DNA of 64,000 bases, taken from the NCBI GenBank assembly GCA_904420205.1, contig CAJFUN010000002.1, positions 22,524 to 86,523 on the forward strand, given 5' to 3'. Both the position numbers and the translations under genes were made by a program. The notes beneath the pieces are model-generated. The model saw only the letters and a program-made list of their open reading frames with translations, was not told the DNA's origin and did not search any database. Source of the stretch: Candidatus Parachristensenella avicola. GTDB lineage: Bacteria; Bacillota; Clostridia; Christensenellales; UMGS416. Positions within the stretch are counted from its first letter, which is position 1. Each line of letters starts with the position of its first letter. Below are positions 42,142 through 51,343 of this stretch, piece after piece.

Positions 42142-42150
42142 TGATATACT
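42142..42150 (+). promoter_or_regulatory. Extended -10 promoter of xthA
   Basis: TGA directly before TATACT (42145-42150). The -35 position, GTGCAA at 42122-42127, is the same six base pairs used by the hslO promoter in the other direction. Confidence 0.55.
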
Positions 42151-42179
42151 GATTTCACCATCAACAAGGAGGTCCGGTC

Positions 42180-42947
42180 ATGATAAAACTGATTTCCTGG
42201 AACGTCAATGGCCTGCGCGCCTGCATAAACAAGGGATTTGAAGCCTCCATTGCTCAGCTTAGTCCCGATATTCTCTGCCTGCAGGAGACCAAGCTCAGCG
42301 CTGACACGCCCCATCCCGAGCTGGCAGGCTATCGGAGCTATTACCTGGACGCGCAGAAAAAGGGATATTCCGGAACCGCACTATTCACCCGGGTCGAACC
42401 CCAGTCCGTGGCATACGGCATCGGCTGTCCCGAACACGACCAAGAGGGGCGCGTGATCACCGCCCGCTTTGACGATTTCACCTTGGTCAACGTCTATACG
42501 CCCAACGCTCAGCGCGACTTGGCCCGTATCGATTACCGCATCCAGTGGGAGGACGCTTTCCGCAGCTATGTCAGCAGTTTAGACCGCGAGGCGCCGGTTG
42601 TCATCTGCGGCGATATGAATGTGGCTCATCAGGAGATTGACCTGAAGAATCCTGGCCCCAATAAGAACAACGCCGGATTTTCTCCCCAGGAGCGCGCCGC
42701 TTTCGGCCGCCTGCTGGACGCGGGTTTTATCGATACCTTCCGATACTTTTATCCGGATAAGACCGGCGCATACAGCTGGTGGAGCTATATGTTCTCCGCC
42801 CGGAAGAATAACGCCGGATGGCGCATCGACTATTTTCTGGCCTCCCAAAAGCTGGAAAGCCGACTGCAGGGCGCAGCGATCCACAGCGCCGTTATGGGGT
42901 CGGATCACTGCCCGGTGGAATTGACGCTGGAGGATGCCGCCCGCTAA
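42180..42947 (+). CDS. xthA: Exodeoxyribonuclease III (AP endonuclease)
   Basis: A 255-residue Mg-dependent nuclease of base-excision repair. It opens with KLISWNVNGLRA (Asn in the active site) and carries ILCLQETKL with the metal-binding Glu near 36, VNVYTPNAQ, GDMNVAH, WWSYM, RIDYFLAS and the closing GSDHCPVEL with the catalytic Asp-His. The start follows AAGGAGG. It is divergent from hslO, and both are stress-repair genes. Confidence 0.97.
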   Translation: MIKLISWNVNGLRACINKGFEASIAQLSPDILCLQETKLSADTPHPELAGYRSYYLDAQKKGYSGTALFTRVEPQSVAYGIGCPEHDQEGRVITARFDDFTLVNVYTPNAQRDLARIDYRIQWEDAFRSYVSSLDREAPVVICGDMNVAHQEIDLKNPGPNKNNAGFSPQERAAFGRLLDAGFIDTFRYFYPDKTGAYSWWSYMFSARKNNAGWRIDYFLASQKLESRLQGAAIHSAVMGSDHCPVELTLEDAAR

Positions 42948-42964
42948 ACATACCCGATTTTGAA

Positions 42965-42994
42965 ATGGGCCCCGGCTGCACTGCCGGGGCCCAT
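42965..42994. terminator. Hairpin between xthA and the VanW gene
   Basis: A very stable 12-base-pair stem (ATGGGCCCCGGC and complement) between two converging genes. It lacks a clear T run, so termination strength is uncertain. Confidence 0.5.
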
Positions 42995-43002
42995 GTTCAT
43001 GC

Positions 43003-44568
43003 CTACTCGCCTTCCGCAGCCGGCGCCGTCTCCGGCGGATCGGTCTCGGGGGCTGCCGTTGTCGTGGTGGGCGGCTCCGTTTCGGCCGTCGTCGTGGTGG
43101 TCGGCTTGGTAGTCGTCGTCTGGTTTGTTTTGGGATTCACCAGCAGTTTGGGCTGGATTACCGGATAATTATCCTTATGCAACAGCACGCGGTTAATCTC
43201 GTTGCCGTCCTTGTCATAATACACCCGGTATGCATTCAGCTTATATCCGGTATGGCCCGATACCTTTTTGCTCTCGCCCACAGGAATGCTGCTATCCTCC
43301 ACCGTAATGCGCTCGCCGGGACTTGTCTTGGATAGGATGTCCACCACAAGGTCAATGGTCATACCGTCCTTAAGCGGCACGCCGTACACCTCTGCAATCA
43401 CCTTCAGCCCGTCCGTGTACATGTTGATATATACTGGGGTTTCCTGGTTGTTCTTAAATACGAAATCCGTGCCCGACTGATAGTCGACCGTAGCGTCGGT
43501 TCCAGGGCCTAGATAGCCGAGCGCATAGCTGTGGCGTTTGCGGTTTACGATTTCTAGATCCGCCCGAACCACCGCGTTATACAGGGTACCCGACACTTGG
43601 CAGACACCGCCGCCCAAGCCCACGTCGCTCATGCCGCCGATAATCACGCCGGCCTCTTTATAGCCGCGCTCCGCCGTGCGGGGGCCTACAACCGTATTAA
43701 AGGAGAATTCTTCGCCTGGCTGCAGAATGGTTCCAGCAATGGCCGCGCAAGCTACCTTGATATTGGTGATGCGGTTGGAATCGTTGGTCATCTTGGTTTC
43801 AAACCGATTGATCAGCGTATTCATGGCCAGCACGTCTTCCACGGTTTGGGTGGGCTCCAGCGCTTCCACCGGCGCTTGAACCGTGCCATAAGTTTTATTA
43901 TCCACCTCAGCCTTGACCAGCGTCCACAGTTCATCGGCCTTGACGGCGCGCCCGGCAACCGGCTGGGTAACGGTAAACTTGGTCTCTGCGTTTGGATCAA
44001 AACCTGATACCGTCGGCTCTACCGCTTCGATCTTCCAGCTCTCCGCCAGCTCGCGTACCTTCGCTTCCAGAGGATCGGCCTTTACCTCCACCTTGGTAGT
44101 CAGCTTCACCGGATTCTCTGCCAGGCTCTGCACATAGGCATAACGCTCTTCGCGCTCACCTTCCCGGCCGACCTGCATAGCTTCAGCCAGCACCTGATCC
44201 AGGTCGCTGACCACCTCCATATCCTGGGCCGTAAAGGTCTTGCTGTTTTCCTCCAGCGTCACGGTTACCTGCACGTTTTCCAGGCTGGCGTCGATCTTCT
44301 CCTGCACCTTTGCCTGGGCCTCAGCCATCGTCATGCCGCCTAGGTCGATTTCATCTACAAAAACGCCTGGATAGAACGTATCCACATCCAGCGTCTGGGC
44401 CATTTGCTGCTCCAGCTCCTGCCGCATCCGGCTTTGGTGCTCCTGATACTGCATGAAGACAAAGCCTCCGATCAATCCGGCCGCCAGCAGCGAAACAGCC
44501 AATATCCAGGGCCATAAAGTCCTCTTGGATGATTTACCGCCACGGTTTTTCTTTGTTTTAGGGGCCAT
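43003..44568 (-). CDS. VanW-family wall-associated protein with G5-like domain (copy 1)
   Basis: A 521-residue surface protein. A basic start and one membrane anchor (about 19-39) are followed by a peptidoglycan-binding-like domain, its repeats opening with FVDEIDLGGMTMAEAQAKV. The VanW domain (NTVVGPRTAERGYKEAGVIIGG, GGGVCQVSGTLYNAVVRADLEIVNRKRHS) comes next, then a G5-like domain (ILSKTSPGERITVEDSSIPVGESKKVSGHTGYK). The protein ends in a long Thr/Glu/Pro low-complexity tail. VanW proteins are linked to cell-wall processes, with the biochemical role unclear. ATG at 44568 has AGGAG upstream. It is the closest relative of the next gene. Confidence 0.88.
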   Translation of the reverse strand: MAPKTKKNRGGKSSKRTLWPWILAVSLLAAGLIGGFVFMQYQEHQSRMRQELEQQMAQTLDVDTFYPGVFVDEIDLGGMTMAEAQAKVQEKIDASLENVQVTVTLEENSKTFTAQDMEVVSDLDQVLAEAMQVGREGEREERYAYVQSLAENPVKLTTKVEVKADPLEAKVRELAESWKIEAVEPTVSGFDPNAETKFTVTQPVAGRAVKADELWTLVKAEVDNKTYGTVQAPVEALEPTQTVEDVLAMNTLINRFETKMTNDSNRITNIKVACAAIAGTILQPGEEFSFNTVVGPRTAERGYKEAGVIIGGMSDVGLGGGVCQVSGTLYNAVVRADLEIVNRKRHSYALGYLGPGTDATVDYQSGTDFVFKNNQETPVYINMYTDGLKVIAEVYGVPLKDGMTIDLVVDILSKTSPGERITVEDSSIPVGESKKVSGHTGYKLNAYRVYYDKDGNEINRVLLHKDNYPVIQPKLLVNPKTNQTTTTKPTTTTTAETEPPTTTTAAPETDPPETAPAAEGE

Positions 44569-44605
44569 AGAATTCTCCTTCCTATGTTTCGGCGTTTCCA
44601 CCCGC

Positions 44606-46111
44606 CTAATTGTCGTTATACTTTGCCTTTACCGAAGCCAGGGAATCCTGTGGGGAATAATAAACCTTGGCCTGGATGGCCGGATAGCTATCGCGGAATA
44701 GCTCTTCTTCCCGCAGCACCTGTCCATCTTTATAGTAGACCTTGTAGCTCTGGCTGACGACCCCTTTACGTGCCTTCACCACAGTGGTCTCCCCGCTATT
44801 CAAGGTGCTAAGTTCTTCATAGAGCGTGCCCTCGGGCGGATCCGGTTCGGAAAGCGTCTCCACACGAATGTCGATGGTAATGCCGTCCGTTCTGGCGTAT
44901 CCATATACTTGGGCGTATACTCCAAGATTTTCTTCATCGATAAACATCGCAATGGTGACCGGCGTATCGGAATTATTCTTAAAAACAAAGTCCTTTCGGC
45001 CGTAATCCACCGTCGCATCCCGTCCTCGGGTAAGGTAGCTGAGCTCGTAGGAGTGAGTATACCGTGTCACGATCTCCAGGTCGCTCATGACGACCGCATT
45101 AAACAGCGTACCCGACACCTGGCAGATTCCGCCGCCCAGGCCATTGTCCAGCCTGTCGCCGCCGACGATTACGCCCGCCTCCTTGTAGCCGCGCTCCGCC
45201 GTGCGGGGGCCCACCACATCGTTAAAGGAGAATTCCTCGCCCGGTTGCAGCACTGTCCCGTTGATGCTCTGGCAGGCTAACCGTATGTTGGTTATGCGGT
45301 TTTCATCGCGGCTCATCTTGGAGCTAAAGCTGGCGATCAGCTGCTTATCCACCATAAGCGACTCCAGCGTAACCGACGGCTCAATATACTCAACCGGCAC
45401 GCATACCTCGTCGAACCGGCCGGATCCGAAGCTTTCGTCCACCAGCGCCCACATCGCGTTTAAGTCCACTTTCCGCCCCCTGACCTCCGGTACGGTTATC
45501 CACCGCTCGTTCTCCGGCAGGGAGCCGTCAAAACCCAGCACCAAGGCATCCTGCGCCTCGCATTCAATGGACCGTGCAAACTTCACGCACGTGGCCTGCA
45601 GCGCGGTCGGGTCAACCGATATCGTGGTCTGCAGCTTCACTGGATTGGCCGGAAGCTGCGCCACATATTCGCGATTTTGCGTCGCGTCTTCGCCCTGCCG
45701 TCCTACCATCATTGCCTGCTGAAGCACGGCTTCCGTATCAAAGCTCACCTCGCAGGCCGATAGCGGCAGCATGACTTCCTGGTCTTCATAGTATAACCGG
45801 ACAGATGTCTCGTGAATCAGCTTTTCCTGGGCCAATTTTACTTTCGCCAGCGCCTGATCCATCGTCAGTCCGCCCAGCGAAATATCGTCCACATAAACGC
45901 CGTAATGAAACTCGCCGCTATCCACCTGCATGCTGCTAGAAAGCGCGCCGTTCTCCGCACGAAAAGCCGCCGGTAAACGCTTACCTGCGGCAAGGGCCAC
46001 GGAACAGCCCGTGATCAACAGCACCACTAGGCCCAGCGACAGGGTCAACACCCACTGCAAAGGGGTCAGCGGCCCTTTCCTTCTGTGCCGTCTATCCTTG
46101 TTTTGCGTCAT
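44606..46111 (-). CDS. VanW-family wall-associated protein (copy 2)
   Basis: A 501-residue paralogue of the neighbouring protein: a basic start, a membrane anchor (about 19-43), a repeat domain beginning YVDDISLGGLTMDQALAKV, the VanW core (NDVVGPRTAERGYKEAGVIVGGD, GGGICQVSGTLFNAVVMSDLEIVTRYTHS), and a G5-like end (STLNSGETTVVKARKGVVSQSYKVY). It lacks the Thr-rich tail of copy 1. It starts 18 bases after rex and ends 37 bases before copy 1, so the three genes probably share a transcript. Confidence 0.88.
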   Translation of the reverse strand: MTQNKDRRHRRKGPLTPLQWVLTLSLGLVVLLITGCSVALAAGKRLPAAFRAENGALSSSMQVDSGEFHYGVYVDDISLGGLTMDQALAKVKLAQEKLIHETSVRLYYEDQEVMLPLSACEVSFDTEAVLQQAMMVGRQGEDATQNREYVAQLPANPVKLQTTISVDPTALQATCVKFARSIECEAQDALVLGFDGSLPENERWITVPEVRGRKVDLNAMWALVDESFGSGRFDEVCVPVEYIEPSVTLESLMVDKQLIASFSSKMSRDENRITNIRLACQSINGTVLQPGEEFSFNDVVGPRTAERGYKEAGVIVGGDRLDNGLGGGICQVSGTLFNAVVMSDLEIVTRYTHSYELSYLTRGRDATVDYGRKDFVFKNNSDTPVTIAMFIDEENLGVYAQVYGYARTDGITIDIRVETLSEPDPPEGTLYEELSTLNSGETTVVKARKGVVSQSYKVYYKDGQVLREEELFRDSYPAIQAKVYYSPQDSLASVKAKYNDN

Positions 46112-46129
46112 CTAAGGTCCTACCTTCGA

Positions 46130-46822
46130 TCAAGTTCGTGCATCCTCCTGCGTTTCAGCTGCCGCCCGGCCGCGCACCTCGCGCTCCAGGTTCTGCTGTT
46201 CGTTCATCCGGTATGTCAGCGCCAGCATACTATCGGTCAAATGGATCGATTCGATGGTTACGCCGTTTGCCTTGAGGTCTACCGGTGCAAAATTCCAAAT
46301 GCCCTTTACACCTGCGGCAATCACACGGCTGGCCACCGCCTGCGCCGCGAAAGCCGGCACGGTGATGACAGCAATTTCCACTTCGTTTTGACGGATATAC
46401 CACTCCAGCTGTTCCATCGGATAGACATATAATCCTTCAATCATGTGATCCACCAGCGTGGGATCCTGGTCGAAATAGGCCATTACCCGAATTCCTTCCT
46501 GACGGAAGGCGTCGTACCGGCCCAGCGCCCTTCCCATATTGCCCGCACCAATGATGATCGTATTGTAAAACCGATTCTGCCCCTGGCCCAGGATCTTCGC
46601 CAGCGCATCGCAGAGCTCTTTGACTTTATATCCATATCCCTGCTGGCCAAACCCGCCGAAATGGTTAAAATCCTGACGAATCTGGGACGCCGTTAAACCC
46701 ATACGCTGGCTAAGCGCCTGCGATGAGGTCCTCAGGATCCCCTCCCGCTCCATTTCTTTTAAATGCCGGTAATATCGTGGAAGACGACGAATGGCTGCAT
46801 CCGATATTTTCTTATGATTCAT
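46130..46822 (-). CDS. rex: Redox-sensing transcriptional repressor Rex
   Basis: A 230-residue repressor that senses the NADH/NAD ratio and controls fermentation genes. The N-terminal winged helix reads AAIRRLPRYYRHLKEMEREG, SSQALSQRMGLTASQIRQDFNHFGGFGQQGYGY. The Rossmann domain has IIIGAGNMGRAL near 90 and a C-terminal swap helix. Its last 25 residues are a charged extension. It has its own promoter and precedes the two VanW genes. Confidence 0.96.
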   Translation of the reverse strand: MNHKKISDAAIRRLPRYYRHLKEMEREGILRTSSQALSQRMGLTASQIRQDFNHFGGFGQQGYGYKVKELCDALAKILGQGQNRFYNTIIIGAGNMGRALGRYDAFRQEGIRVMAYFDQDPTLVDHMIEGLYVYPMEQLEWYIRQNEVEIAVITVPAFAAQAVASRVIAAGVKGIWNFAPVDLKANGVTIESIHLTDSMLALTYRMNEQQNLEREVRGRAAAETQEDART

Positions 46823-46862
46823 GCATGATCCATCCTCTATTTGTTATAAGAATATCATTTCT

Positions 46863-46891
46863 ATCATATCATCTTGACCCCGGTGCTGCAA
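46863..46891 (-). promoter_or_regulatory. Promoter of rex
   Basis: Minus strand TTGCAG (46886-46891), 17 bases, TATGAT (46863-46868). Confidence 0.75.
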
Positions 46892-46968
46892 GTGGATTTT
46901 CTGCCTGCAATGCGCTATAATGCTATATTATGGCTTTTATGCCTTGACACTTTTAATAGGAGAACGCA

Positions 46969-48909
46969 ATGATTATCCTCAGAGTCAACGATCTATCCAA
47001 GCATTATGGAGAAAACGTGGTGCTCGACAGGATCGGCTTTACTGTGGAAGAAGGCGAGCGGATGGGCTTAGTCGGGCCCAACGGTGCCGGTAAGACGACG
47101 CTTTTGCGCATTCTGACCGGACAGCTGGAGGCCGATGGCGGAAGCTTCGCTTTTTCCGGCAGCCCTACCATCGGTTATCTGGAGCAGACTGCCGACCTTG
47201 ACAGCCAAAGCACAGTTTGGGACGAGCTTATCAAAGTTTACGCGCCCGTCTTTGCCATGGAGCAGCGCATGCGCGAGCTGGAGCAGCTCATGTCGGCCCT
47301 GGGGGATGAAAGCCAACCCGGCTTTGCCCAGTATGCGCAGGAGTACAGCCGCCTGATGGAATCCTTCGAGGCCGGCGGAGGGTACGGTTACCGCAGCGCC
47401 ATTGCCGGCGTGCTGGCCGGTCTCGGCTTGGGACCGGAGACTCATCAGCAGCCCATCTGGCAACTATCCGGAGGCCAGCGCTCCCGGGTCGCCCTGGCCC
47501 GGCTTCTGCTTACCCGCCCTCAGATTCTGCTGCTGGACGAGCCCACCAACCATCTGGACCTGGAAGCGACCGCTTGGTTGGAAAATCATCTTCGCTCGTT
47601 TCCCGGCACGGTCATCGTCGTTTCCCACGACCGGTGGTTCCTGGACGCCATGTGTTCCACCATCGGCGAGCTTTCCTTTGGCCGGCTTACTTCTTATCGT
47701 GGGAATTATACGCAATATCTGGAGCAGCGGGAGGAGCGGTATGCCCAGGCGCTAAAATCCTATACCTTAAATCAACGGGAAATTAAGCGCATGGAGGGCA
47801 TTATCGCCCGCTACCGCAGCTTTAACCGGGAAAAGAGCATCAAAGCCGCCCGTTCTTGGGAGAAGCGGCTGGATAAAATGGAACGGGTTGACCGCCCGCG
47901 GACGGAGCAGGGCATACGCTTTCAGCTGGATACGGCCCGAAAAAGCGGCAACGACGTGCTAATTACCGAAAATCTCTCCATGGAATTTCCAGGGCGCAAG
48001 CTGTTTGCCGGGTTGGATCTTCACCTGCGAACCGGCGACCGCGTAGCTTTGATCGGTCCTAACGGTGTGGGGAAAACGACGCTGCTTCGTATCTTGGCCG
48101 GTCAGCTCCCCCCTTCCGGTGGTACTTTTCTTTTGGGTGCAGGTGTCAGCGTCGGCTATTATGATCAGCAGCAGGCCGATCTTGCCCCGCAAAAGACGGT
48201 TATGGACGAGGTATGGGACGCATATCCCCGTATGGAACCCCAGCAGGTTCGCGATGCGCTGGCCGCTTTCCTCTTTCGCGGCGACGATATCTATCGAAAA
48301 ATCAGCGAGTGCTCCGGCGGCGAAAAGGGGCGCATTGCGCTGCTAAAGTTAATGCTCAATAAAGGCAATCTGCTTTTGCTGGACGAGCCCACCAACCACC
48401 TGGATATGGATAGCCGTCAGGTGTTGGAAGAAGCCCTGGAGGACTTCCCCGGCACCGTTATCATCGTTTCTCACGACCGGTATTTCATCAACCAGACGGC
48501 TAATCGGATCTTAGAAATGAATCCAGATGGCTTTGTCCAGTATCCAGGCAATTGGGAGAGCTATCTATACCATCAGTCGGTGGCAAAGAGCAAGGTGCAG
48601 GACAGCGGCTCCGCCGTAAGCCGAACGGCTGCCGAGAAGCAGCGCAAAAAGGATCGCGAGGCACGCCAAGCGCTGAAGCAGCTCCGTGCAGCCGTAGCGG
48701 ATCGCGAGCGTGAAATTACGGATACCGAGGCGAAAGTGGCCGCCCTGGAGGAAGCTTTATCCCATCCTGAGAGCTTTCCCGACGGCCAGGCACTCAGCGC
48801 CGCAGCGCGGGAGCATGCGGAGCTGCAACAGCAGCTTAACGAACTTATGGAGCTATGGGAACAGGAATCCTCCCAATTGGAGCAGGCGCTCGCCGAAGGC
48901 GCTGAATAG
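46969..48909 (+). CDS. ABC-F family ribosome-associated ATPase
   Basis: A 646-residue soluble protein with two ABC modules and no membrane part. Walker A loops are GPNGAGKTT (near 38) and GPNGVGKTT (near 365). Signatures are LSGGQRSRVALARLL and CSGGEKGRIALLKLM, each followed by LLLDEPTNHLD. Between them is the helical linker (about 235-330) that reaches into the ribosome in this family. A charged coiled coil (about 545-640) ends the protein. ABC-F proteins free stalled or antibiotic-bound ribosomes or act in translation generally; which role applies here cannot be told. AGGAG precedes the start. A MATE gene follows 55 bases later. Confidence 0.93.
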   Translation: MIILRVNDLSKHYGENVVLDRIGFTVEEGERMGLVGPNGAGKTTLLRILTGQLEADGGSFAFSGSPTIGYLEQTADLDSQSTVWDELIKVYAPVFAMEQRMRELEQLMSALGDESQPGFAQYAQEYSRLMESFEAGGGYGYRSAIAGVLAGLGLGPETHQQPIWQLSGGQRSRVALARLLLTRPQILLLDEPTNHLDLEATAWLENHLRSFPGTVIVVSHDRWFLDAMCSTIGELSFGRLTSYRGNYTQYLEQREERYAQALKSYTLNQREIKRMEGIIARYRSFNREKSIKAARSWEKRLDKMERVDRPRTEQGIRFQLDTARKSGNDVLITENLSMEFPGRKLFAGLDLHLRTGDRVALIGPNGVGKTTLLRILAGQLPPSGGTFLLGAGVSVGYYDQQQADLAPQKTVMDEVWDAYPRMEPQQVRDALAAFLFRGDDIYRKISECSGGEKGRIALLKLMLNKGNLLLLDEPTNHLDMDSRQVLEEALEDFPGTVIIVSHDRYFINQTANRILEMNPDGFVQYPGNWESYLYHQSVAKSKVQDSGSAVSRTAAEKQRKKDREARQALKQLRAAVADREREITDTEAKVAALEEALSHPESFPDGQALSAAAREHAELQQQLNELMELWEQESSQLEQALAEGAE

Positions 48910-48964
48910 AACAGCCCTGCCGGTTGCTTGCTGAAAAAAGAAAAATGTGCGTATAGGAGTATCG

Positions 48965-50329
48965 ATGAGCAAACCCGTCGAAAACAAAATGGGCGCCGCG
49001 CCAGTAGCGCGGCTCATTCTTTCCATGTCCTTACCGGCGATGTTTTCCATGCTGGTTCAGTCGCTTTACAATATTGTAGATAGCATTTTCGTCGCCAAAA
49101 TAGGCGAATCTGCCCTGGCTGCCGTATCCTTGGCCTTCCCCATTCAAACTTTGATGATCGCGGTGGCCGTGGGCACCGGCGTCGGGATCAACTCTCTCAT
49201 CAGCCGCAGGCTGGGCGAAGGCGACCAGGAGGCCGCCGACCGTGCTGCCAGCCACGGGATCGTCCTGGGCGTTATCAGTTGGGCGCTCTTTGCCCTGTTG
49301 GGTCTTCTTTTCTCCCGCCCTTTTATCCAAATCTTCAGCTCGAATGAGGCGGTAGTCCAGGCCGGGACCGATTATCTTGCCATTGTCACCATCCTCTCTT
49401 TCGGTATCTTTGTCGAGGTAAGCGTAGAAAAGACGCTGCAGGCCACGGGTAATATGATCTATCCCATGGTCTTTCAGCTCATTGGCGCAGTGATCAATCT
49501 CATTATGGATCCGATCCTGATCTTCGGCTTGATGGGCTTCCCCGCCATGGGGGTGGCCGGCGCTGCGCTAGCCACAGTTTTGGGGCAGATCATCGCCATG
49601 GTCTATAGCTTATACATCGTCTTCCGCAAAGATCATGAGGTGACCATTCGCCTGAAGCGCTTCCGATTTCACCGCAGGACGGTGAAAGATATTTATACAG
49701 TTGGCGCTCCTTCCATCCTTATGCAGTCCATCGGCGCCGCGCTCAACATCGGCCTTAACGCAATTCTGGCCGGTTTCTCCGAAGCAGCCGTCTCGGTAAT
49801 GGGGGTATATTACAAACTGCAGTCTTTCGTTTTCATGCCGGTCTTTGGGCTTAACCAGGGCGTTATGCCCATTATGGGCTATAATTACGGTGCGCGCAAT
49901 CGCAAGCGCGTCATGGATGCCCTCAAGTGGGGCTGCGTAATCGCAGTATGTATCATGGCCATTGGCTGCATCCTTTTTATGGGCTTCCCGCAGCAGCTCC
50001 TGGGCCTGTTTAATCCCTCGCCTGAGATGTTAGAGATTGGTATCCCTGCTTTGCGCATTATCAGCCTATGCTTCCTTCCGGCCGCGCTGGGCATCATCGC
50101 TTCCACCCTATTCCAAGCCATCGGCATGGGAAGCCGAAGCCTCATTATTTCTATCCTTCGCCAGGTAGTAATCATCCTGCCCGCCGCCTATTTGCTCTCT
50201 AAAATCTCTCTTCTCTCGGTCTGGTACGCCTTTCCGCTGGCTGAATTTGTCTCGCTTCTTGTCAGCATATTCTTTGTCTGGCAGGTATATCGTTCAAAGC
50301 TTCGTCAGCTGGATGAGGCCGCCCTATGA
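48965..50329 (+). CDS. MATE-family multidrug/cation exporter
   Basis: A 454-residue membrane protein with about twelve hydrophobic segments in two six-helix halves. Family marks include the opening LILSMSLPAMFSMLVQSLYNIVDSIFVAKIGESALAAVSL split over the first two helices, EKTLQATGN, and in the second half MPVFGLNQGVMPIMGYNYGARN. It uses Na+ or H+ gradients to export cationic drugs or metabolites. ATG at 48965 follows AGGAGT. It lies behind an ABC-F ATPase, a pairing compatible with antibiotic tolerance, and overlaps the PHP gene by ATGA. Confidence 0.93.
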   Translation: MSKPVENKMGAAPVARLILSMSLPAMFSMLVQSLYNIVDSIFVAKIGESALAAVSLAFPIQTLMIAVAVGTGVGINSLISRRLGEGDQEAADRAASHGIVLGVISWALFALLGLLFSRPFIQIFSSNEAVVQAGTDYLAIVTILSFGIFVEVSVEKTLQATGNMIYPMVFQLIGAVINLIMDPILIFGLMGFPAMGVAGAALATVLGQIIAMVYSLYIVFRKDHEVTIRLKRFRFHRRTVKDIYTVGAPSILMQSIGAALNIGLNAILAGFSEAAVSVMGVYYKLQSFVFMPVFGLNQGVMPIMGYNYGARNRKRVMDALKWGCVIAVCIMAIGCILFMGFPQQLLGLFNPSPEMLEIGIPALRIISLCFLPAALGIIASTLFQAIGMGSRSLIISILRQVVIILPAAYLLSKISLLSVWYAFPLAEFVSLLVSIFFVWQVYRSKLRQLDEAAL

Positions 50330-51183
50330 CCCGCCCGCCAGCATATGCTGCCGGCGCCGGGCTCGCGGACCTGCATATCCACTCCCTATACTCCGATGGC
50401 ACCCTAACGCCGGAAGAGATCCTCGCGCTGGCCGCGGCCGCAGGTGTGAGCCATCTCGCCATCACGGATCATGACACGCTGGAGGGGACGCGCCGCCTGG
50501 CGCAGCTCCCCATCCCCGACGGCTTGGCCCTCTTCACCGGCGTCGAGCTGGATGCCCTGGAGGATGGCCTCAATTATCATATATTAGGCTACGGCGTGTG
50601 TTTGTATGACGAAGCCTTCGCCCGCTTTGTGCGGGCGGAGGGTGAGCTCTTGGAGGAAGTCAACCGGCAATTGATTCAGAAATTATCTGCTGATGACGCC
50701 CGCATTACCCTGCCGGACTACGATGCTTTCACCTATGACCAGCATTTAGGGGGCTGGAAGGCGCTGCATTATTTCATCCACAAGGGACTGACCAGCAGCC
50801 TGCAGGAGGGCTTTAGCGTATATGCCCGCTATCACCATACTTACCGCTGTGTGCCCTTTCCCGGTGTTGCGGCAGTCTGCCGGGCTATTCATCAGGCAGG
50901 CGGGAAGGCGATCCTGGCCCACCCAGGCAGAGTGATTCCTGCTGCAGCGTTATATCGTGTGCTGGATCGGTTGTGCAGCCTGGGCCTTGACGGTCTGGAA
51001 TGCTATTATCCATCTCACAGCGAATGGATGACAGAAGCCTGCCTATCCTATTGCCGGGCCCACGGCCTTCTCATCACGGCAGGTTCCGGCTGCCACGGCA
51101 GCTTTGAAGCCACGCAGATCGGCGACCCTCGTGTGCGCGCAGATCAGCTTGTCCTGGGCTTTTCATCGATTGACAAACCATAG
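50326..51183 (+). CDS. PHP-domain phosphoesterase
   Basis: A 285-residue metal-dependent phosphoesterase of the YciV/RNase AM-like group. The trinuclear metal motifs are present in order: LADLHIHSLYSDGT (14-27), LAITDHDTLEG (about 45-55), FTGVELDALEDG with the bridging Glu, a His in AILAHPGRV and HS in YYPSHSEWM, and GSGCHGSFEA near the end. Substrates in the family are 3',5'-bisphosphonucleotides or short RNA 5' ends. The promoter of the next gene lies within its last codons. Confidence 0.9.
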   Translation: MTRPPAYAAGAGLADLHIHSLYSDGTLTPEEILALAAAAGVSHLAITDHDTLEGTRRLAQLPIPDGLALFTGVELDALEDGLNYHILGYGVCLYDEAFARFVRAEGELLEEVNRQLIQKLSADDARITLPDYDAFTYDQHLGGWKALHYFIHKGLTSSLQEGFSVYARYHHTYRCVPFPGVAAVCRAIHQAGGKAILAHPGRVIPAAALYRVLDRLCSLGLDGLECYYPSHSEWMTEACLSYCRAHGLLITAGSGCHGSFEATQIGDPRVRADQLVLGFSSIDKP

Positions 51184-51198
51184 TCATTCTTCTATACT
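51170..51198 (+). promoter_or_regulatory. Promoter of the phosphotransferase leader
   Basis: A perfect TTGACA (51170-51175), 17 bases, TATACT (51193-51198), overlapping the end of the PHP gene. Confidence 0.85.
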
Positions 51199-51222
51199 GA
51201 AGGGGAGAAAGGCGGTGAGCGT

Positions 51223-51276
51223 ATGAAAAGGCTTCTTGTTCCGACAGAAGGCATGTCGCTCGCCGGCGCTTGGTAA
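51223..51276 (+). CDS. 17-residue leader peptide before the phosphotransferase
   Basis: A short ORF, MKRLLVPTEGMSLAGAW, starts 25 bases after the -10 box, with GGCGGTGA just upstream as ribosome site. Its last codons include CGGCGCTT (51264-51271), the exact complement of AAGCGCCG (51324-51331) in the 3' arm of the downstream terminator. The leader RNA can also fold around the stop codon (GGTAAG with CTTACC, plus GCCGG with CCGGC). Ribosome position on this ORF could therefore decide between terminator and antiterminator. It has no run of one amino acid, so a drug or metabolite that stalls ribosomes is a better candidate signal than a charged tRNA. Confidence 0.65.
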   Translation: MKRLLVPTEGMSLAGAW

Positions 51277-51301
51277 GCTAGGCTTACCTCCGGCAAAGGG
51301 C

Positions 51302-51343
51302 AAAATCGGCGCCTCTGGATAAGAAGCGCCGATTTTTTATTTT
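51302..51343 (+). terminator. Attenuator terminator before the phosphotransferase
   Basis: AAATCGGCGC/GCGCCGATTT arms around a short loop, followed by TTTTATTTT, directly before the AGGAGG of the next gene. Confidence 0.85.

Noticed and set aside
46840..46860. Rex operator in the rex promoter region
   Set aside because: TTGTTATAAGAATATCAT resembles only one half of the TTGTTAA-N4-TTAACAA type site, and the second half does not match.
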